Positions 23,388 to 35,111 are shown, counted from the stretch's first letter. The stretch is 64,000 nucleotides of DNA from Cunninghamia lanceolata (GCA_027924645.1 BSBN01000242.1:1488001-1552000), one strand, 5' to 3'. Notes: generated by a model from the sequence alone, not told the origin. Numbers and translations are program-made.

Positions 23388-26300
23388 TTGTGGTAGAGCC
23401 ATGTGGAGAGAGGGGTTGATATCAAGAGTCCATTTTTCTCTTAACTCGTGATCATGTGATGGGAGGCATAAAAGGATGACTATGATTGGGGTTGGATGAT
23501 GTGGTCAAATGTTTCGGGATGGTGATTTTTTCTAATTTCAAAATCTAGAGATCACTTGGGAGTGTGGATCAAAGGTTATCCTTACGAACTTAGGGTGGAC
23601 AAAGAGCCTAAGCAAGGGGATAACATGATTGTCTTACTTGCGGTAGACAAGATACACCAAGCAAAATGAAATTCTTGGAGTCCACCAACTTAGGAAGTGT
23701 TTGAGTTCCTAAGCTAATTTATCGAAGTGGGATGATTTTGAGTTTATATATTGAACTTAAGATAGACAAGTTCTTAAGTAGATAATACAAATAAGAGGAT
23801 AAAATTATCTATATCCTAACCTTAGAAAGATTGGATTGGATTTGGATGTATGATTGGTTTGGATTTGGATGAAAACTGGTTTGATTTGGATAATTGATGT
23901 TGATTTAATTTGGGATGATGGATTTTGATATTTGGAAACAAAGGTTAGATCTCAAGCTAAAGTCCAAGTAGATGTGGGTGATTGAAAATGATGATAATAT
24001 GGATGGTTTTGGATGTGAAAGGACATTGGATGAAGTGGGAGGACCAATTTGAGAACCAAAATGACAAATGCCTTAGCTTTTGTGAAATTTTGAAATTGGG
24101 CACTAAAACAAGAGGTTTAGGCACCGAAAGAGAGGAAATGGGCACTGAAGGGCCCAAAATGGGCGCTGACAAAGACCAAAGTGAGTGATGACAAAGACTA
24201 ACTAGGCACTGACAGAGAGTGGATGGGCATAGATAGATGAAAAATGGGTGATGAAAGGTATTGTTTTGATTCTTGGAATGTTTGTGTTTGGGATTTTGCA
24301 AGATTTTTCAATCAACAAACATAATGGTTGACTTGACTTTTTTTTGGAAATGGGTGTGAGAGGCTATGAACCTTCATGGATAACAAATGGCTTATATGGG
24401 TATATCACATGAAAACACACCAAAAACTTGTTTACAAACCTAGTATTTATTCAAGTAAGGTGTGTCATATCCCGCAGACTCACTCAGGTGCGACTTCAAG
24501 CCCCACTAATTAGATAATGGCGGTTTCCATTCCCTCGATACCACTTATCATTGGTTGGATAGGTAGGGAATGCAAGTTCATGTACCACCTTACACCCCTT
24601 ACTTTGGAGATGAAAGTTTTTCCCAAAGTGTACATTCTATCTCACTCAATAAAGGTACAAGTGTGAGCTCTTCTCCTCCATGCGGCTGCAATGCACCAAA
24701 GGATATGATGGTCGAGGGTCTTAACTAGGCTAAACAAAGCTTCTAGGGGGTGTCCCAATATACGTGAGGTACGGGGGATGAATCTGTCAATGGGGGTGTC
24801 CCTATCCAACCAAGTGCCAACCAACACAAGTGTCAGCAAACTGAGGATCTTAGGGTCTTTACAAGGGGGAGAGGGTCCTTCCTTTGAAGTGAGTATTTCG
24901 ATTCTCACAATGCTTATTTACCATGCTAGAACATGCAGTTGAGGTCATACCTTTGGGGATTAATTCCAAGGCAGGCCCCCTAATGGGAAGGATTCAAGAT
25001 GCTTTTGGTCACCCAAGATCGCATGAAGTGTAAGGGAAGAGCATACACATCAAAAGTCCTAGGATAAAAACAAATAAAGATTGGATCAAATTAAGGTTTT
25101 TGATCTCTAAGATCACCAAATGGTGTGAGGAGAGAGCATACACCTTAGCAAGATCCCAAACAAAGCATACAAAGTTCATTTTAATGCCCAGAGTAAATGT
25201 TCCTAACTTAGTGATAAAAGATGTTTCCTTAGACAAATGGAGTTGCACACAAGCATTATTAGTTTTTTGAGATGTCTTAGACAAGTGTAAGGTGCTGCAA
25301 ATAGAAATTAGTCTAAACAAATGCAAAACTCCTAGCAAATGTGAAAGACAAAACCTAGGCGCTGAAACAAACTATCTCAACGCTGACAGAGCCAGCCGTT
25401 GAGACAGAGTGTTCAGGTGCTGAGTCCTAGGGGTTAGGCACTGAAATACAAAATGAAAGCACTGAAAGAAAAATTGTTATATCTTCTTGTCTAGGTGTTG
25501 ATTTGGACTGATTATGCACTGATGCAGGTTTCCTAGGTACTGATACAATAGGGACGGTATGAGGGCTTGCAATTTGATAATTTCCTACAAAACAAAGAGC
25601 TAAAACATGCAACAAGTGTTTATTAGCAGGGTTTGTCCACCTCAAACCCTAAAAATTTATAGATTTTTGGAGGTGAGGATGGAGGGCTAGGATTGAATTG
25701 AAGGATCAAGGGCTCAAATTGTTTGAGGATCCTTAAGCAAGGACAATTGGACAAGTGTCATGAGGGGGTTGGATGAGGTAAATGCTCCAAGATTCGAGGG
25801 GAGATCAATGGATGAAATTGGAGGGTTGAATGGATGGATGGCTAGGATTGGGTAGGTGTATGACATGTAAGGCTTTATTTATGAAAAGGTATGGTTTGGA
25901 TTTTGTGAAGAATTTAAAATTGGAAGGAGAGGACAAGTGGAATTTAAAATTAGATGAATAGTGGATGAATAGTACCACGTGGAATTTAAAATTCCATGAA
26001 TAGTGACACTTGGAGTTGAAGAAAAGGAAATGGGACAAATGTACACTTTTTGGAAGATTTGCCTATGCTTCCAAAGTACCACTTGTCATGTACATGCATG
26101 TACATTGAATGACAAGTGGACTTCTAGAAACATGGGGAGATGTAATTGTGAGTTAATTTTAATTAACCCATGTGCACATGATTAAGGGGAAAATAATGAT
26201 GGTTACTAAAAGCAATTAAAAGTGCACAAAATAGGGAATTAAATAAATATGGATATTTATTTAATTTTTGGGAGCGTATAGGAACTATAGTTGTCAAAAA

Positions 26301-26452
26301 TATTTAATTTTTTGAACTATAGTCTAGAAGAAATTGATTTTTAGTGATGGGGGGGAAGATAGGAAAATATTAATTAAATAATTACAAATTATTTAATTAA
26401 CGTGTGCATTGGGTGAAATGTCAGGTTTAGAATGCAGAGAATAGATGAAAAT
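23388..26452. other. Leader/flank upstream of element A gag
   Basis: No coding domain was found. Part of it must be the 5' leader of A, and possibly its decayed 5' LTR, but no LTR pair or certain primer site could be matched. A CTCGATACCACT motif near 24533 resembles a tRNA 3' end but has no TG edge beside it. Two stretches (24090-24260 and 25350-25560) contain repeated GGCACTGA-like words. A palindrome (TGTACATGCATGTACA) lies near 26089, and AT-rich sequence fills 26160-26450. Confidence 0.45.
26370..26400. repeat. 14-bp perfect inverted repeat
   Basis: TTAATTAAATAATT (26370-26383) and its exact complement (26387-26400) are separated by ACA. It is a short AT-only palindrome of unknown significance just upstream of the TRIM. 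Confidence 0.75.
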
Positions 26453-26457
26453 GGTTG

Positions 26458-26616
26458 TGTTGCAAGGTGTGTGCCCTTGGTCTCCTTGTGTTGTGTAACG
26501 CAGTGCTTGGGTTCATGACAAGGCTTAACCACCTCCCGTGGATTCATTAACTCTAGCGATTGTATCGAGCATTAAAAGGTCAACCTTTTGGTGCAATGGT
26601 AGCTGTCTTTCCAATA
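26458..26616 (+). repeat. TRIM left LTR
   Basis: A 159-bp LTR whose edges were set by the GGTTG duplication and the primer site. An A-box-like TGGTGCAATGGTAG occurs near its end (26589-26602). Confidence 0.9.
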
Positions 26617-26671
26617 ATTGGTATCAGAGCCTGGGTCACGGATTCGAACCCCTTTCTTGCACTGGGGGGAT

Positions 26672-26830
26672 TATTGCAAGGTGTGCACCCTTGGTCTCCT
26701 TGTGCTGTACAGCACAGCGCTTGGGTTCATGACAAGGCTTAATCACCTCCTGTGGATTCATTAACTCTAGCAATTATATCAGGCATTAAAAGGTTGATCT
26801 TTTGGTGCAACGACAACCATATTTCCAATA
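26672..26830 (+). repeat. TRIM right LTR
   Basis: A 159-bp LTR that differs from the left one at about 20 positions by eye. Its first two bases are TA instead of TG, a single change from the expected end. Confidence 0.9.
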
Positions 26831-26835
26831 GGTTG

Positions 26836-27527
26836 TGAACTTTTTCAAGTGTCTACAATAGGATTCTGAGGATGAATACCCTTTTATTAGGGAGTGTTTT
26901 CTCATCTAGGAATTGTAATAGAGCTTCGAGGAATGATGTTTCAACTAATTTTAGTTTTGTGTGTTTGCAGGTTCAAATTTGTAGATTTGTGTTATCGGTT
27001 GGTTGTAGGTGTTTTTACTATTGTTGTGGATGTTGAGCAGTTGTATTAAACCTTTTTTGATGTATAAACCTAATTATTTCAATAAAATCATCTTTGGATT
27101 GTTTTTGGTGCATTCTGAAGTATTTGTGTTGAAGACTAGTTATTATTGTGTGGAGATTTTGTTGGATTCATTTCAGATTTGTAGCTATTGTTGTAGAAGT
27201 TGTTGTGACTGTTGTATCAGTCCCATTTTCTATAAAAATTAGTTCTATATCAATAATATTAGTGGTGGGAGTTTATTAGATCATTTTTGTGCTTTTTGGT
27301 GTTAACTAGTTGCTAGTTGTGATGTGTTTGTGTTGAAATGTTGGTGAAATTAGTTTATGTAATTTTTAGATTTGAAATTTATTAGTAAAACTTTTAGTTG
27401 GGTTATTACACTTTCCTATAGAATGATTGTGGGCATATTGTTGTTCATGAAATCTCTGAGGCATGAAATTTGGATCATCTTGGAATATGTATTGTCTTTT
27501 TAGCTCATTAAGCACTTGAGATAGGAG
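26836..27527. other. Unassigned AT-rich sequence
   Basis: No domain or RNA gene was seen. The plus strand is T- and G-rich with many TTGTTG words. Short frames such as 27009-27242 have no recognisable motif. Confidence 0.3.
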
Positions 27528-28065
27528 TTCTATAAGATTTTTTCATTTCTGCCACCTCTTAATGATTTATAAAATTAGCAAGGGGGTGGGAAGAGAGGTA
27601 CACATGTGCATTTGAGTATATGGAATAGCTATGGAAGGGATATTCTCCTAAGGAATCAATAATTTTATAGGCAGAGGAGGGAATTTTCCAGCTTCTATAA
27701 GGTTCATTTCATCTCTAACAACTAGATCATATGACTATGGCAAGGTTTCACCTCCTAGAACTTGTATCATGATAGCAATTTGGAATCTAAAGCTCTTCTA
27801 TAAGATTTTTCATTTCTGCCACCTCTTAATGATTTATAAAATTAGCAAGGGGGTGGGCAGAGAGGTACACATGTGCATTTGATTATATGGAACAGCTAGG
27901 GGAGGGATATTCTCCTAATGAATCGATGATTTTATAGGCAAAGGAGGCAATTTTCCAACTTTTATAAGGTTCATTTCATCTCTAACAACTAGATCATATG
28001 ACTACAGCAAGGTTTCACCTCCTAGAACTTGTATCATGATAGCAATTTTGGAATCTAAAGCTCTT
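27528..28065. repeat. 268-bp tandem duplication (two copies)
   Basis: The segment starting TTCTATAAGATTTTT at 27528 recurs from 27796 with the same order of sequence for about 268-270 bp (for example CACCTCTTAATGATTTATAA and TCATCTCTAACAACTAGATC in each). The copies differ at perhaps a dozen positions. No coding content. Confidence 0.88.
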
Positions 28066-30669
28066 AAAAAAATAGAAACACAAAACCTGAAGTTGGTCTT
28101 ACATTAACCAAAATATTTTCCATGCTTTGTCAAATTGTGCATTAAAATCATGCATGCACTTTGCAGGATGTTTCTTGATTGTGATGAGACTTTGAACAAG
28201 AGAGCTAGTGCATTAGTTTTGACTTCAATATTGGCAACGAAAGAGAAAATTTTGGGGTTGAATGGCTACCCAAAATGGAGGGAGGTTTTGGGAGTTTATT
28301 GGAGATGGTTAGGGCATGGAAGAGATATGCAAAGCATAGATATTATAGAGTTGGAAGGGAAAAGAGTGGAGCAAAACATAAGCAATCATATATAGGTATT
28401 GGTCATTTTCTTTGAGAATGAGCATGAAAACTAGTTATCATTGGTGATTATGTTGGTTGTGAACTTACATTGTTGTAATTGAGAGGAAGACATTTCTATT
28501 GGTGCATTCTTTTGAGTATTTGTTGGTTGTATATTTATGTGAAATATTTTAGTTCGATTTTTTTTGGTTTATTCCCTCACTATAGGAGAGTGGAGAGTTT
28601 ATGTATTTAAATGGGTTTTGTTGTTAAAATCCCTTCTTCATATACAGGGATGTGTTAGTAATATTTTTCTTTACAATGGAAATGGATTTGTTCCATAGTA
28701 CTTCAAGCTAAGCAAATGATGCTAAAGCTATGAACTTTTAGAGGCCAAATTCCTTGAGTATACTTGTTGATCTGTAGGGAAATCATTTCAAAGCCCTAAG
28801 CGACCTAAACTCCTAAGTCTTTTTATGATTTCATATGTATAGCATTCTTTTCATAGGCGTCTCCATTTGAATGCCCGAGTTATACCCTTGTGTTGGAAAA
28901 TAACACCATTGTTTCTAAGTTCAACCTATACTTCAAGTTTAATCATACTCAAATTTAAACCTCCTTTGAAGAGCTTTGTTGAATCATTTGTGATCTAGAT
29001 CCTATTTCATATGGTGCCTCTATATGATGACACTAAATAATTGAAACCATTGCGTGGTGAAATTACCTTACTTGTACTTATATAATTTCCTTAGTTTGCA
29101 CCAAGATTTTGCCCCTCTGATAACGATTGATCTTCCCAAATTGTGAACTTGCGAGGTTTTCTTTAAAACACACACACACACATAAGAGTTCATATATCTA
29201 TTTTAGTTTGAAGAGATTATATATATAAGTTCTTATTGAAGTAATTTTTCTGACTGTTATTATACTCGATTATACTATTCAGCTTGAGAAGAATAGTTTT
29301 GGGATTATAGTAAAAAAATGGTTTGATATGGAATCGGTATATTTGATAATTTTCAGTCAATAAATTAAAAACATATTGGTTTATTATTGTTTGTGACTAG
29401 GAAGATGCATTATTTCTATGAGGCCATATAGTTGTCCATTAGAACAAGTATTCCAAGTAACTTGGATAAAAGACCTTGTTTAACTATGTATGTTTTAATA
29501 GTGGGTTCCTTGGATAAAATGGTTATCACCACATTATTTTGAGTAGAATATGGTTATGATAATCACTATACCCTTGTATGTTGATAGAGCTAAGTATAGT
29601 GTGCGAAACATAATTATGGTATGGAAAATTGCATATAATAAGTTTATTTCATAGGAGTATGAAGGTGGATTCTAGTAAAATCAGAGAATAGAAAACTATA
29701 AGAGTGGAATATCTTTTGCCAATAGATGATATCAAAAACTTTTTATGTCTGCTAACAATTTTGAGTCAATATTTTTATGATTTTTTACCCTTGTGACAAG
29801 TTTATTTAAGCTTATGTTTAGCAGTCCTTCATGAGAAATGGTTATACTTGGTGGAAAAAATGACACGAGATTAAATACTCTTGTATAAATAAAGTGTCTG
29901 AATTGTGATGTCTAAAACAAGTAGTGGACCAGGTTCATATAATAAATACTATATTTTGAATTACATTCTAGTTGATTAAAGTTGATTGTGGTTGTTTCTC
30001 ATTGGGTCAAGTTGAGCTAGTAGTGTGTGAACATATGACCCACATATCCATATTGGAATGTGATTTTTATTCTCGAATGCTTTGGCCAAAGTAGTGCAAT
30101 TACTACTTGCATTATCAGTTCATAGTATTAGCGGTATTACATGTCAGTTAGTTTTCATACTTAGCTAGAGGGTATCTAGGGTTGTATGGTAGATTACATG
30201 CAGTGGTGTCAATACTATATACACTTGGTTCTCAAATGGTTTTGGTACATTTTGTGGATCCCTTTATTTGTGGCCCTCGCAAAGGGTAGAGACACTTCTA
30301 GTAAGAAGGTGTGTGAGGGATTGTCGATCTATGGTTGGAGGAAAAACACCCAAATGATGCTCTCCCTCCATGCAGCTAGACAAAATGCCAAGAAGCTTGA
30401 ACTCAGAGAAATATGTGATTTGAATATTGTGACATTAAATTTATATTTGTACGTGCATGGATTACTATGATAGTGTAATTTGTATTAAAGTACTTTGTAC
30501 AATCTTTTATGTAAACATGGTAAAGACTGTTTTGGGAAAAATAATGAAATCTGTATACCTAGTTCTTAGTTGCTTTATAATTTTAAAATAGTGTAGGATT
30601 ATCTTTTGTTGTATTATGGATTAAAATAATGTATTGTTATAGTTATTTCAAAAATATATAGTACATTTT
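28066..30669. other. Non-coding stretch with (AC) microsatellite
   Basis: No gene or element could be assigned. A short (AC)n run lies at 29168-29182. Frames at 28135-28395 (86 codons) and 30186-30470 (94 codons) show no family motif and are probably chance. The region is AT-rich with no repeats visible by eye. Confidence 0.35.
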
Positions 30670-30890
30670 GGGGAGACCCTATGGTGAAATGGTGAGGCTT
30701 CTTGCCTGTAGTGCCAACAACCAGGTTCAAACCTTGCGGGGTCGCCCTCTACTGCGTCAACAATTGAGGGACCTTACCTAGGGGAGATCCTGTGGTGAAA
30801 TAGTGGGGCTTCTTTCTTGTAGTGCTAACAACCTAGGTTCAAACCTCGCGGGGTTGCCCTCTACCGCGTCAACAATTGAGGGACCTTACC
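30670..30890 (+). repeat. tRNA-related SINE-like dimer (111-bp units)
   Basis: Two head-to-tail copies (30670-30780, 30781-30890) each start GGGGAGA and end near GGGACCTTACC. Each has an A-box-like TGGTGAAATGG (30682) or TGGTGAAATAG (30792) and, about 30-40 bp later, a B-box-like GGTTCAAACC (30724, 30836). This is the internal RNA polymerase III promoter layout of tRNA-derived SINEs. The second copy is followed by CCCCCAATTTTT. Flanking duplications and a clear 3' tail were not identified, so SINE is an inference from the promoter pattern. Confidence 0.6.
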
Positions 30891-30911
30891 CCCAATTTTT
30901 GGCAACCAACG

Positions 30912-31430
30912 ATGGCGGGCAACAAGAGATTTATAGTGCAAGTTGCAACTGAAGGAATGATCTATCTTGGTTTAGATACTCCCATTTAGTTAGAAGGCAT
31001 AGTCCATCAACTTGTATTCAAAGGGCCCGTAATAGACCATAGGTTGAAGAGGGTCCTCCGACAACATGATGAGTTGGTCATGGTAGCAATCAAGGTGGTT
31101 CTGGGGAGGAGATTTGTGGACGAAGGAGAGTTTTACAGAGTGGGTTCCTCAATTGCTTCATGATTTCTTGCTTTAGTGCTGGATACAGGACTCATGAAGG
31201 ACAAGGCAGAAAGGCTCATGCAAAAATTGTTCATAGAAAATCTTCTGGTTGGGTTAAATGACACAATTAAGGCAACATCTCTAGGAGTGGGTATCTCGTG
31301 GCCTAGAGACTTCCATCTCCTTCAGGATGTAGATGAGGTGGTTCATTTTTTCCCTTTTCTTCTCGACTCGAAAGGTATGGCTCTGGTTTCTCATAGGGAA
31401 CAAGTGGAAGTTGGGATGGGTTTCCTATAA
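30912..31430 (+). pseudogene. Broken reading frame of unknown identity, about 172 codons
   Basis: An ATG at 30912 starts MAGNKRFIVQVATEGMIYLG. The frame continues to 31430 with only two stops (30987 and about 31163) and no shift, including the open stretch ENLLVGLNDTIKATSLGVG. Seen: one sustained frame just downstream of the SINE dimer. Not seen: any motif I recognise. It could be a decayed gene or a coding piece of an old element. Confidence 0.35.
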
Positions 31431-31889
31431 AAGATTCTCTATTTGGAACCGCACGATGGTAATTTTGAATGGGTTGTAGAATTCAATACCTTGGCCGCAT
31501 CTTTGGGCTTTATGTGATGGTCATTCTCTCTGCTCTATTGTTTCTGCCAATAGGTTTTAGCTTATAGTATAGTCGAAAGCATACAGGGGAGGGGTTTTTG
31601 GTCCTCTGTGACCTCCTCATTTAGGTCTAGACCCTGTGCGGTCCCGAGAGTAGAAGCTATTTTTCAGTTTGGGCATTTTGTCATCAACCCTGGACACTAT
31701 ATACTATGCTAGACGAGTAGAAAATTGTATATTTCATCTCTGTTTAATATAAATCTTAATATTACGAATCAATATATATATAGTACATTTTTGTAATATA
31801 AATTATTCGTTAAAATTTTGGTTATTGTTTTGTTCTTTAGATCTTTAGTTCATTTCACACAAAATGTGTAAAATCAGGATTAACCAAAG
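31431..31889. other. Unassigned sequence before element E
   Basis: No coding or repeat feature recognised; AT-rich at its end. The 5' LTR, gag and protease of E would be expected here but are absent or unrecognisable. Confidence 0.3.
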
Positions 31890-32176
31890 ATTCAAGAGAT
31901 CATTCAACACCATCAACATAAATTTTAAGAACCCAAGGGTCTAAACATAGACAAATACCATGATCGTACCATTGAATTAATATCGAGAAGTATTTTTCAT
32001 CCTAACAAAGGTGCCTATTCATCCCTAATGATTATGGTTAACAAGAAGGATGAGGCATGGAGAATGTGCCCACATTACAAGGAGCTCAACAAGATCACTC
32101 TTAAAGATAAGTTTCATATTCTTGGTATTGATGAATTGGTAGATGAATCTAATAATGTAGTTTTCTTTACTAAGAT
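31890..32176 (+). pseudogene. Element E reverse transcriptase, 5' fragment
   Basis: From 32028 the frame reads MIMVNKKDEAWRMCPHYKEL and NKITLKDKFHILGIDELVDE, then VVFFTK, the fingers part of a gypsy RT. It breaks off exactly where D inserted and resumes at 40529. Upstream to about 31890 only weak similarity remains (SIFHPNKGAYSS). Confidence 0.8.
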
Positions 32177-32488
32177 TGTTAGGAACCTGTGTTTAACCCT
32201 TCTCTTTACTTTGTTAGTATATTACATTTGGACGCATATGCTTTGTAAGTCATCCTGTGAGCATATTGTATTATCTCACATTCATGGGAAGTAATATTTG
32301 TTTAGATTAGACTTAGTATATAAGTATGTGTTGAGGCCAATGAAGGCATCCATGAATTTATTGTATTGAGCTTGCTCAAAGGAGGTTGCCCCCTTAAAGT
32401 GGCCTGCGATCAATAATTCCTTCTGTGTTTCTGCTATTTCTATTATTTCATGCATTTTTCATTATATTGTTGCAGGAGGTTCCTCACA
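32177..32488 (+). repeat. Element D 5' LTR
   Basis: A 312-bp LTR starting TGTTAGGAAC and ending CTCACA. It matches 40225-40528, with about 8 extra bases near its start and a dozen or so substitutions. GTATATAAGTATG near 32318 is a plausible TATA region. Confidence 0.92.
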
Positions 32489-32490
32489 TC

Positions 32491-32502
32491 TGGTATCAGA
32501 GC
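32491..32502 (+). promoter_or_regulatory. Element D primer-binding site (tRNA-iMet)
   Basis: TGGTATCAGAGC begins two nucleotides after the LTR end. Confidence 0.92.
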
Positions 32503-32832
32503 GCTTTCTTGGGCTCGCTAGGTGGAATTTCTACCGATTTTTTTTTCCTGCAATGGCCTCCAGGCGCTATGATTATTATAGTAGTTCTTTCTTTTTCACA
32601 TCTGTATTGTTCATTTCAATTGTAGGTTTAGATCAGGGAATATCCCTATCCACTTAACTATGGGAAGTGCCTGAGCATAGCCCTAAAACTCATTGTGAGG
32701 AGTACCATAGGAACCCCAAAGTAGCTGGCCCATTGAGAGGTCTTGCCAGTGAAAAGGGCAACAACCCCTATCTGATTGACTAGTTCCCATCTGTGGCAAA
32801 GCGGTTATCAGTTTTACTTGAGCCGTGGAGTG

Positions 32833-33004
32833 TGTTAGCATAGTATTACATTGTTTAATATCTGCTTAGTTTAGAGAGCAGTTACCAGTTATGCTGTCGA
32901 TTATGCAATTATGTCTGGTTACAACTTCTTAACTACATTTCTCCTTGTATAAATGCTTCTATAGTTCACCGAATAAATCAATCAAGCATTTTACTCCACT
33001 TTCA
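32833..33004 (+). repeat. Element T left LTR
   Basis: A 172-bp LTR, TGTTAGCATA...CACTTTCA. CCTTGTATAAATGC near 32944 is a likely TATA region. Confidence 0.9.
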
Positions 33005-33736
33005 TATGGTATCAGAGCATGTAAAATTTATAGGAAGTGCGATGTGAGGTGTCTAGAAGTCTGTTGAAGTGTAAGGCATGAACTTGAAGATAGTTGTGGG
33101 TAGTGTGCTACGCCAGTCTCTCCTTGTGCCTTGCATATACCTTGTGGAAGAAGACTAATCTATCTCAGGCTCGAAAGGCACTGGAAGATAACAGTTGAAT
33201 CCTTGGAGACATGGACAAGGTGCTGAGGAGAATAGAAGATAGTTTGAAGTTGTTTGAAGGCCATTGAACTTATTGCAGGCTGTTGAATTTATAATGGATT
33301 TAGTGAAGACGTGTAAGTAATAGTCTCATTCCATTGTATATTGTATGACCATATCACACAAGTAGTTATGAGCGGTTATGATCAGTTTCAAGGAGATTGA
33401 GTAGAGGAAGAGTAGAGAAGAATAGTGTTGGCATAGTACTAGCGCATAGAAGAATAGTGTGAATAGAGTAACATATGTAGAGTAACATATCTAGCCCTGT
33501 TATGAAGGAATAAGACACTGTCAATATTATTATCCTCTGAAGGTTGCGTAGAAGTATTATTTATTGATCATGTGAGAGGATAGAAGGCTTTACAAGATTC
33601 TCCTATGATAAGTTGTCGAAGAAGGCGTTCAATCTACAACACTTGGTATGTTTTTCAAACTTTGAAATCATTTTACTATTGAAACTTGTAGACATTTATA
33701 AATCTATTAAGAAGTTAAGGTTGGTATCATTTCAAA

Positions 33737-34540
33737 ATGGAGTTTCCACTAGACAAGTATTCTGGATTCAATTTTCATACTTGGAGAATGAAAATTCAGA
33801 TGCAACTAATGAATAAAAAAATTATGGGGAATAGTAAGTGGAAACGAAAAAGCACCTATAGATGCAAATAAGTTATTAGATTGGAGTAGCAGAGATGATA
33901 AAGCCAAGGCTATAATTGGTCTTGCTCTTTCTGACACTGAATTGCACCACATTGATTTGGATAAATCATCAAATCAAATTTGGGATAACTTGAATAAATT
34001 GTTTGGAGCAAAAGCAGTCAATGCAAAGTTCTCCCTAAAGCTTCAGTTATTCAGGTTCAAGATGGAACCTGGAATTACAATGTCAAATCATATAAGTAAC
34101 TTGTAGTCTCTCATTAGATAGCTAGTAGAGATTAAGGCTACCGTAGATGATGATGATGATGCTAAGGCCATCTTATTAAACATCTTGCCTTCAAAATACA
34201 ACAATGTTATTTTTACACTCAGTCAAATACCTTCACAAACTCTAGAAGGTATGATTTCTGCCCTTCTAGCAAAAGAGAAGAGAACATCAAAAGATTCCGA
34301 AGATGATCCTCAGGAGAAAGCTTATATCTCAAGAAGCAATTACAAAAGATCAGAGAAAATCAAATGTTTTTATTGTAAGAAAAAGGGTCACACAGCTCGG
34401 GATTGTATAACTCGAGCTAGTGATGTTCTTAAAGGAAATGTCAAAATGAAGGAAACCTTGCTTGCATTGAGGATAAGGATTCAACAGATGATGAATGTTT
34501 TAAAGATGACACTTCTCCTGGTGTCAATTATGCATTAGTT
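33737..34540 (+). pseudogene. Element T gag
   Basis: The ATG at 33737 gives MEFPLDKYSGFNFHTWRMKI, the copia Gag opening. A frameshift near the A-run at 33816-33823 moves the rest to another frame, which reads DELLHHIDLDKS-like Gag core sequence (TELHHIDLDKSSNQIWDNL, LQLFRFKMEPG) with two stops near 34107-34122. The CCHC knuckle CFYCKKKGHTARDC at 34365-34406 is intact. The frame ends by about 34540 with no protease behind it. Confidence 0.88.
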
Positions 34541-35111
34541 CTATAAGCCTTCACTTTATTGGAGGTAGGTGGCATCAGAAGATGGAGGAATTTTCATCAT
34601 CTCAAGTTAGCTTCTCGCTTTGAGATGATGCTTCTGCATGAGAAGCATTTTTGGCTTTAGCTTTTTGCTTTTCTTTGTTGTTGCTGATAGATTTGAAGAA
34701 TACATGTTTTGTGAAGATTATGTTCTGGAGACAGGTTTGGGATTTGGTGTTGAGCTCAATATGGATTGTTATCAAGCAAGCTTCAGAGTATATGATCGAT
34801 AATTATACCCTTTCGCGGTCACTAGACAATGATAGAGATCTATCGTATCTCTTAGGGATTATTGTCGAATAATTCAAGACTGTGATTTGAGAGTTTAGGA
34901 CTGAGAGCTCAAGAACACAGCTCAAAGATACACCTTTCTGAGGGTCAAGAGACAACTTGATGGATCCCCACTTGGTTCAGGATTTATTCTTTTAGGAGAA
35001 GATCTTCTATAAAATATGTATTCATATTATGTAATCAGCTTTGTTGAGTAAATTAGCATTCAGGGGGGGTCCCTTGGTACTATTGTAGGAACAATGTAAT
35101 AAAGGGGGGAA

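Larger units (their letters stand above)
26458..26830 (+). mobile_element. TRIM: 373-bp miniature LTR retrotransposon
   Basis: Two 159-bp direct repeats (26458-26616, 26672-26830) enclose only 55 bp. The inner piece begins, 2 nt after the first repeat, with TGGTATCAGAGC (tRNA-iMet primer site, 26619-26630) and ends with GGGGGGA (26664-26670), one base from the second repeat. The perfect duplication GGTTG flanks the whole (26453-26457, 26831-26835). The ends read TGTTG...CAATA, presumably TGTTG...CAACA originally. It encodes nothing and depends on other elements, which is the definition of a TRIM. Confidence 0.93.

Noticed and set aside
24470..24930. 5' LTR and primer site of element A
   Set aside because: A CTCGATACCACT motif looks like a tRNA 3' end, but no TG edge, no matching second LTR near 1-3779 and no target duplication could be found.
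26619..26655. A tRNA gene
   Set aside because: The tRNA-like words are a primer-binding site plus a box-like motif with wrong spacing; no cloverleaf forms.
26458..26830. Cassandra-type TRIM carrying 5S rRNA sequence
   Set aside because: GTGCTTGGG near 26502 faintly recalls 5S rRNA, but the internal promoter and remaining 5S sequence are missing and the LTR is only 159 bp.
28135..28395. An 86-codon plus frame as a gene
   Set aside because: No recognisable domain, no conserved neighbours, and a length compatible with chance in AT-rich DNA.
30186..30470. A 94-codon plus frame as a gene
   Set aside because: Same reasons; the aromatic-rich start looks like composition rather than a signal peptide.
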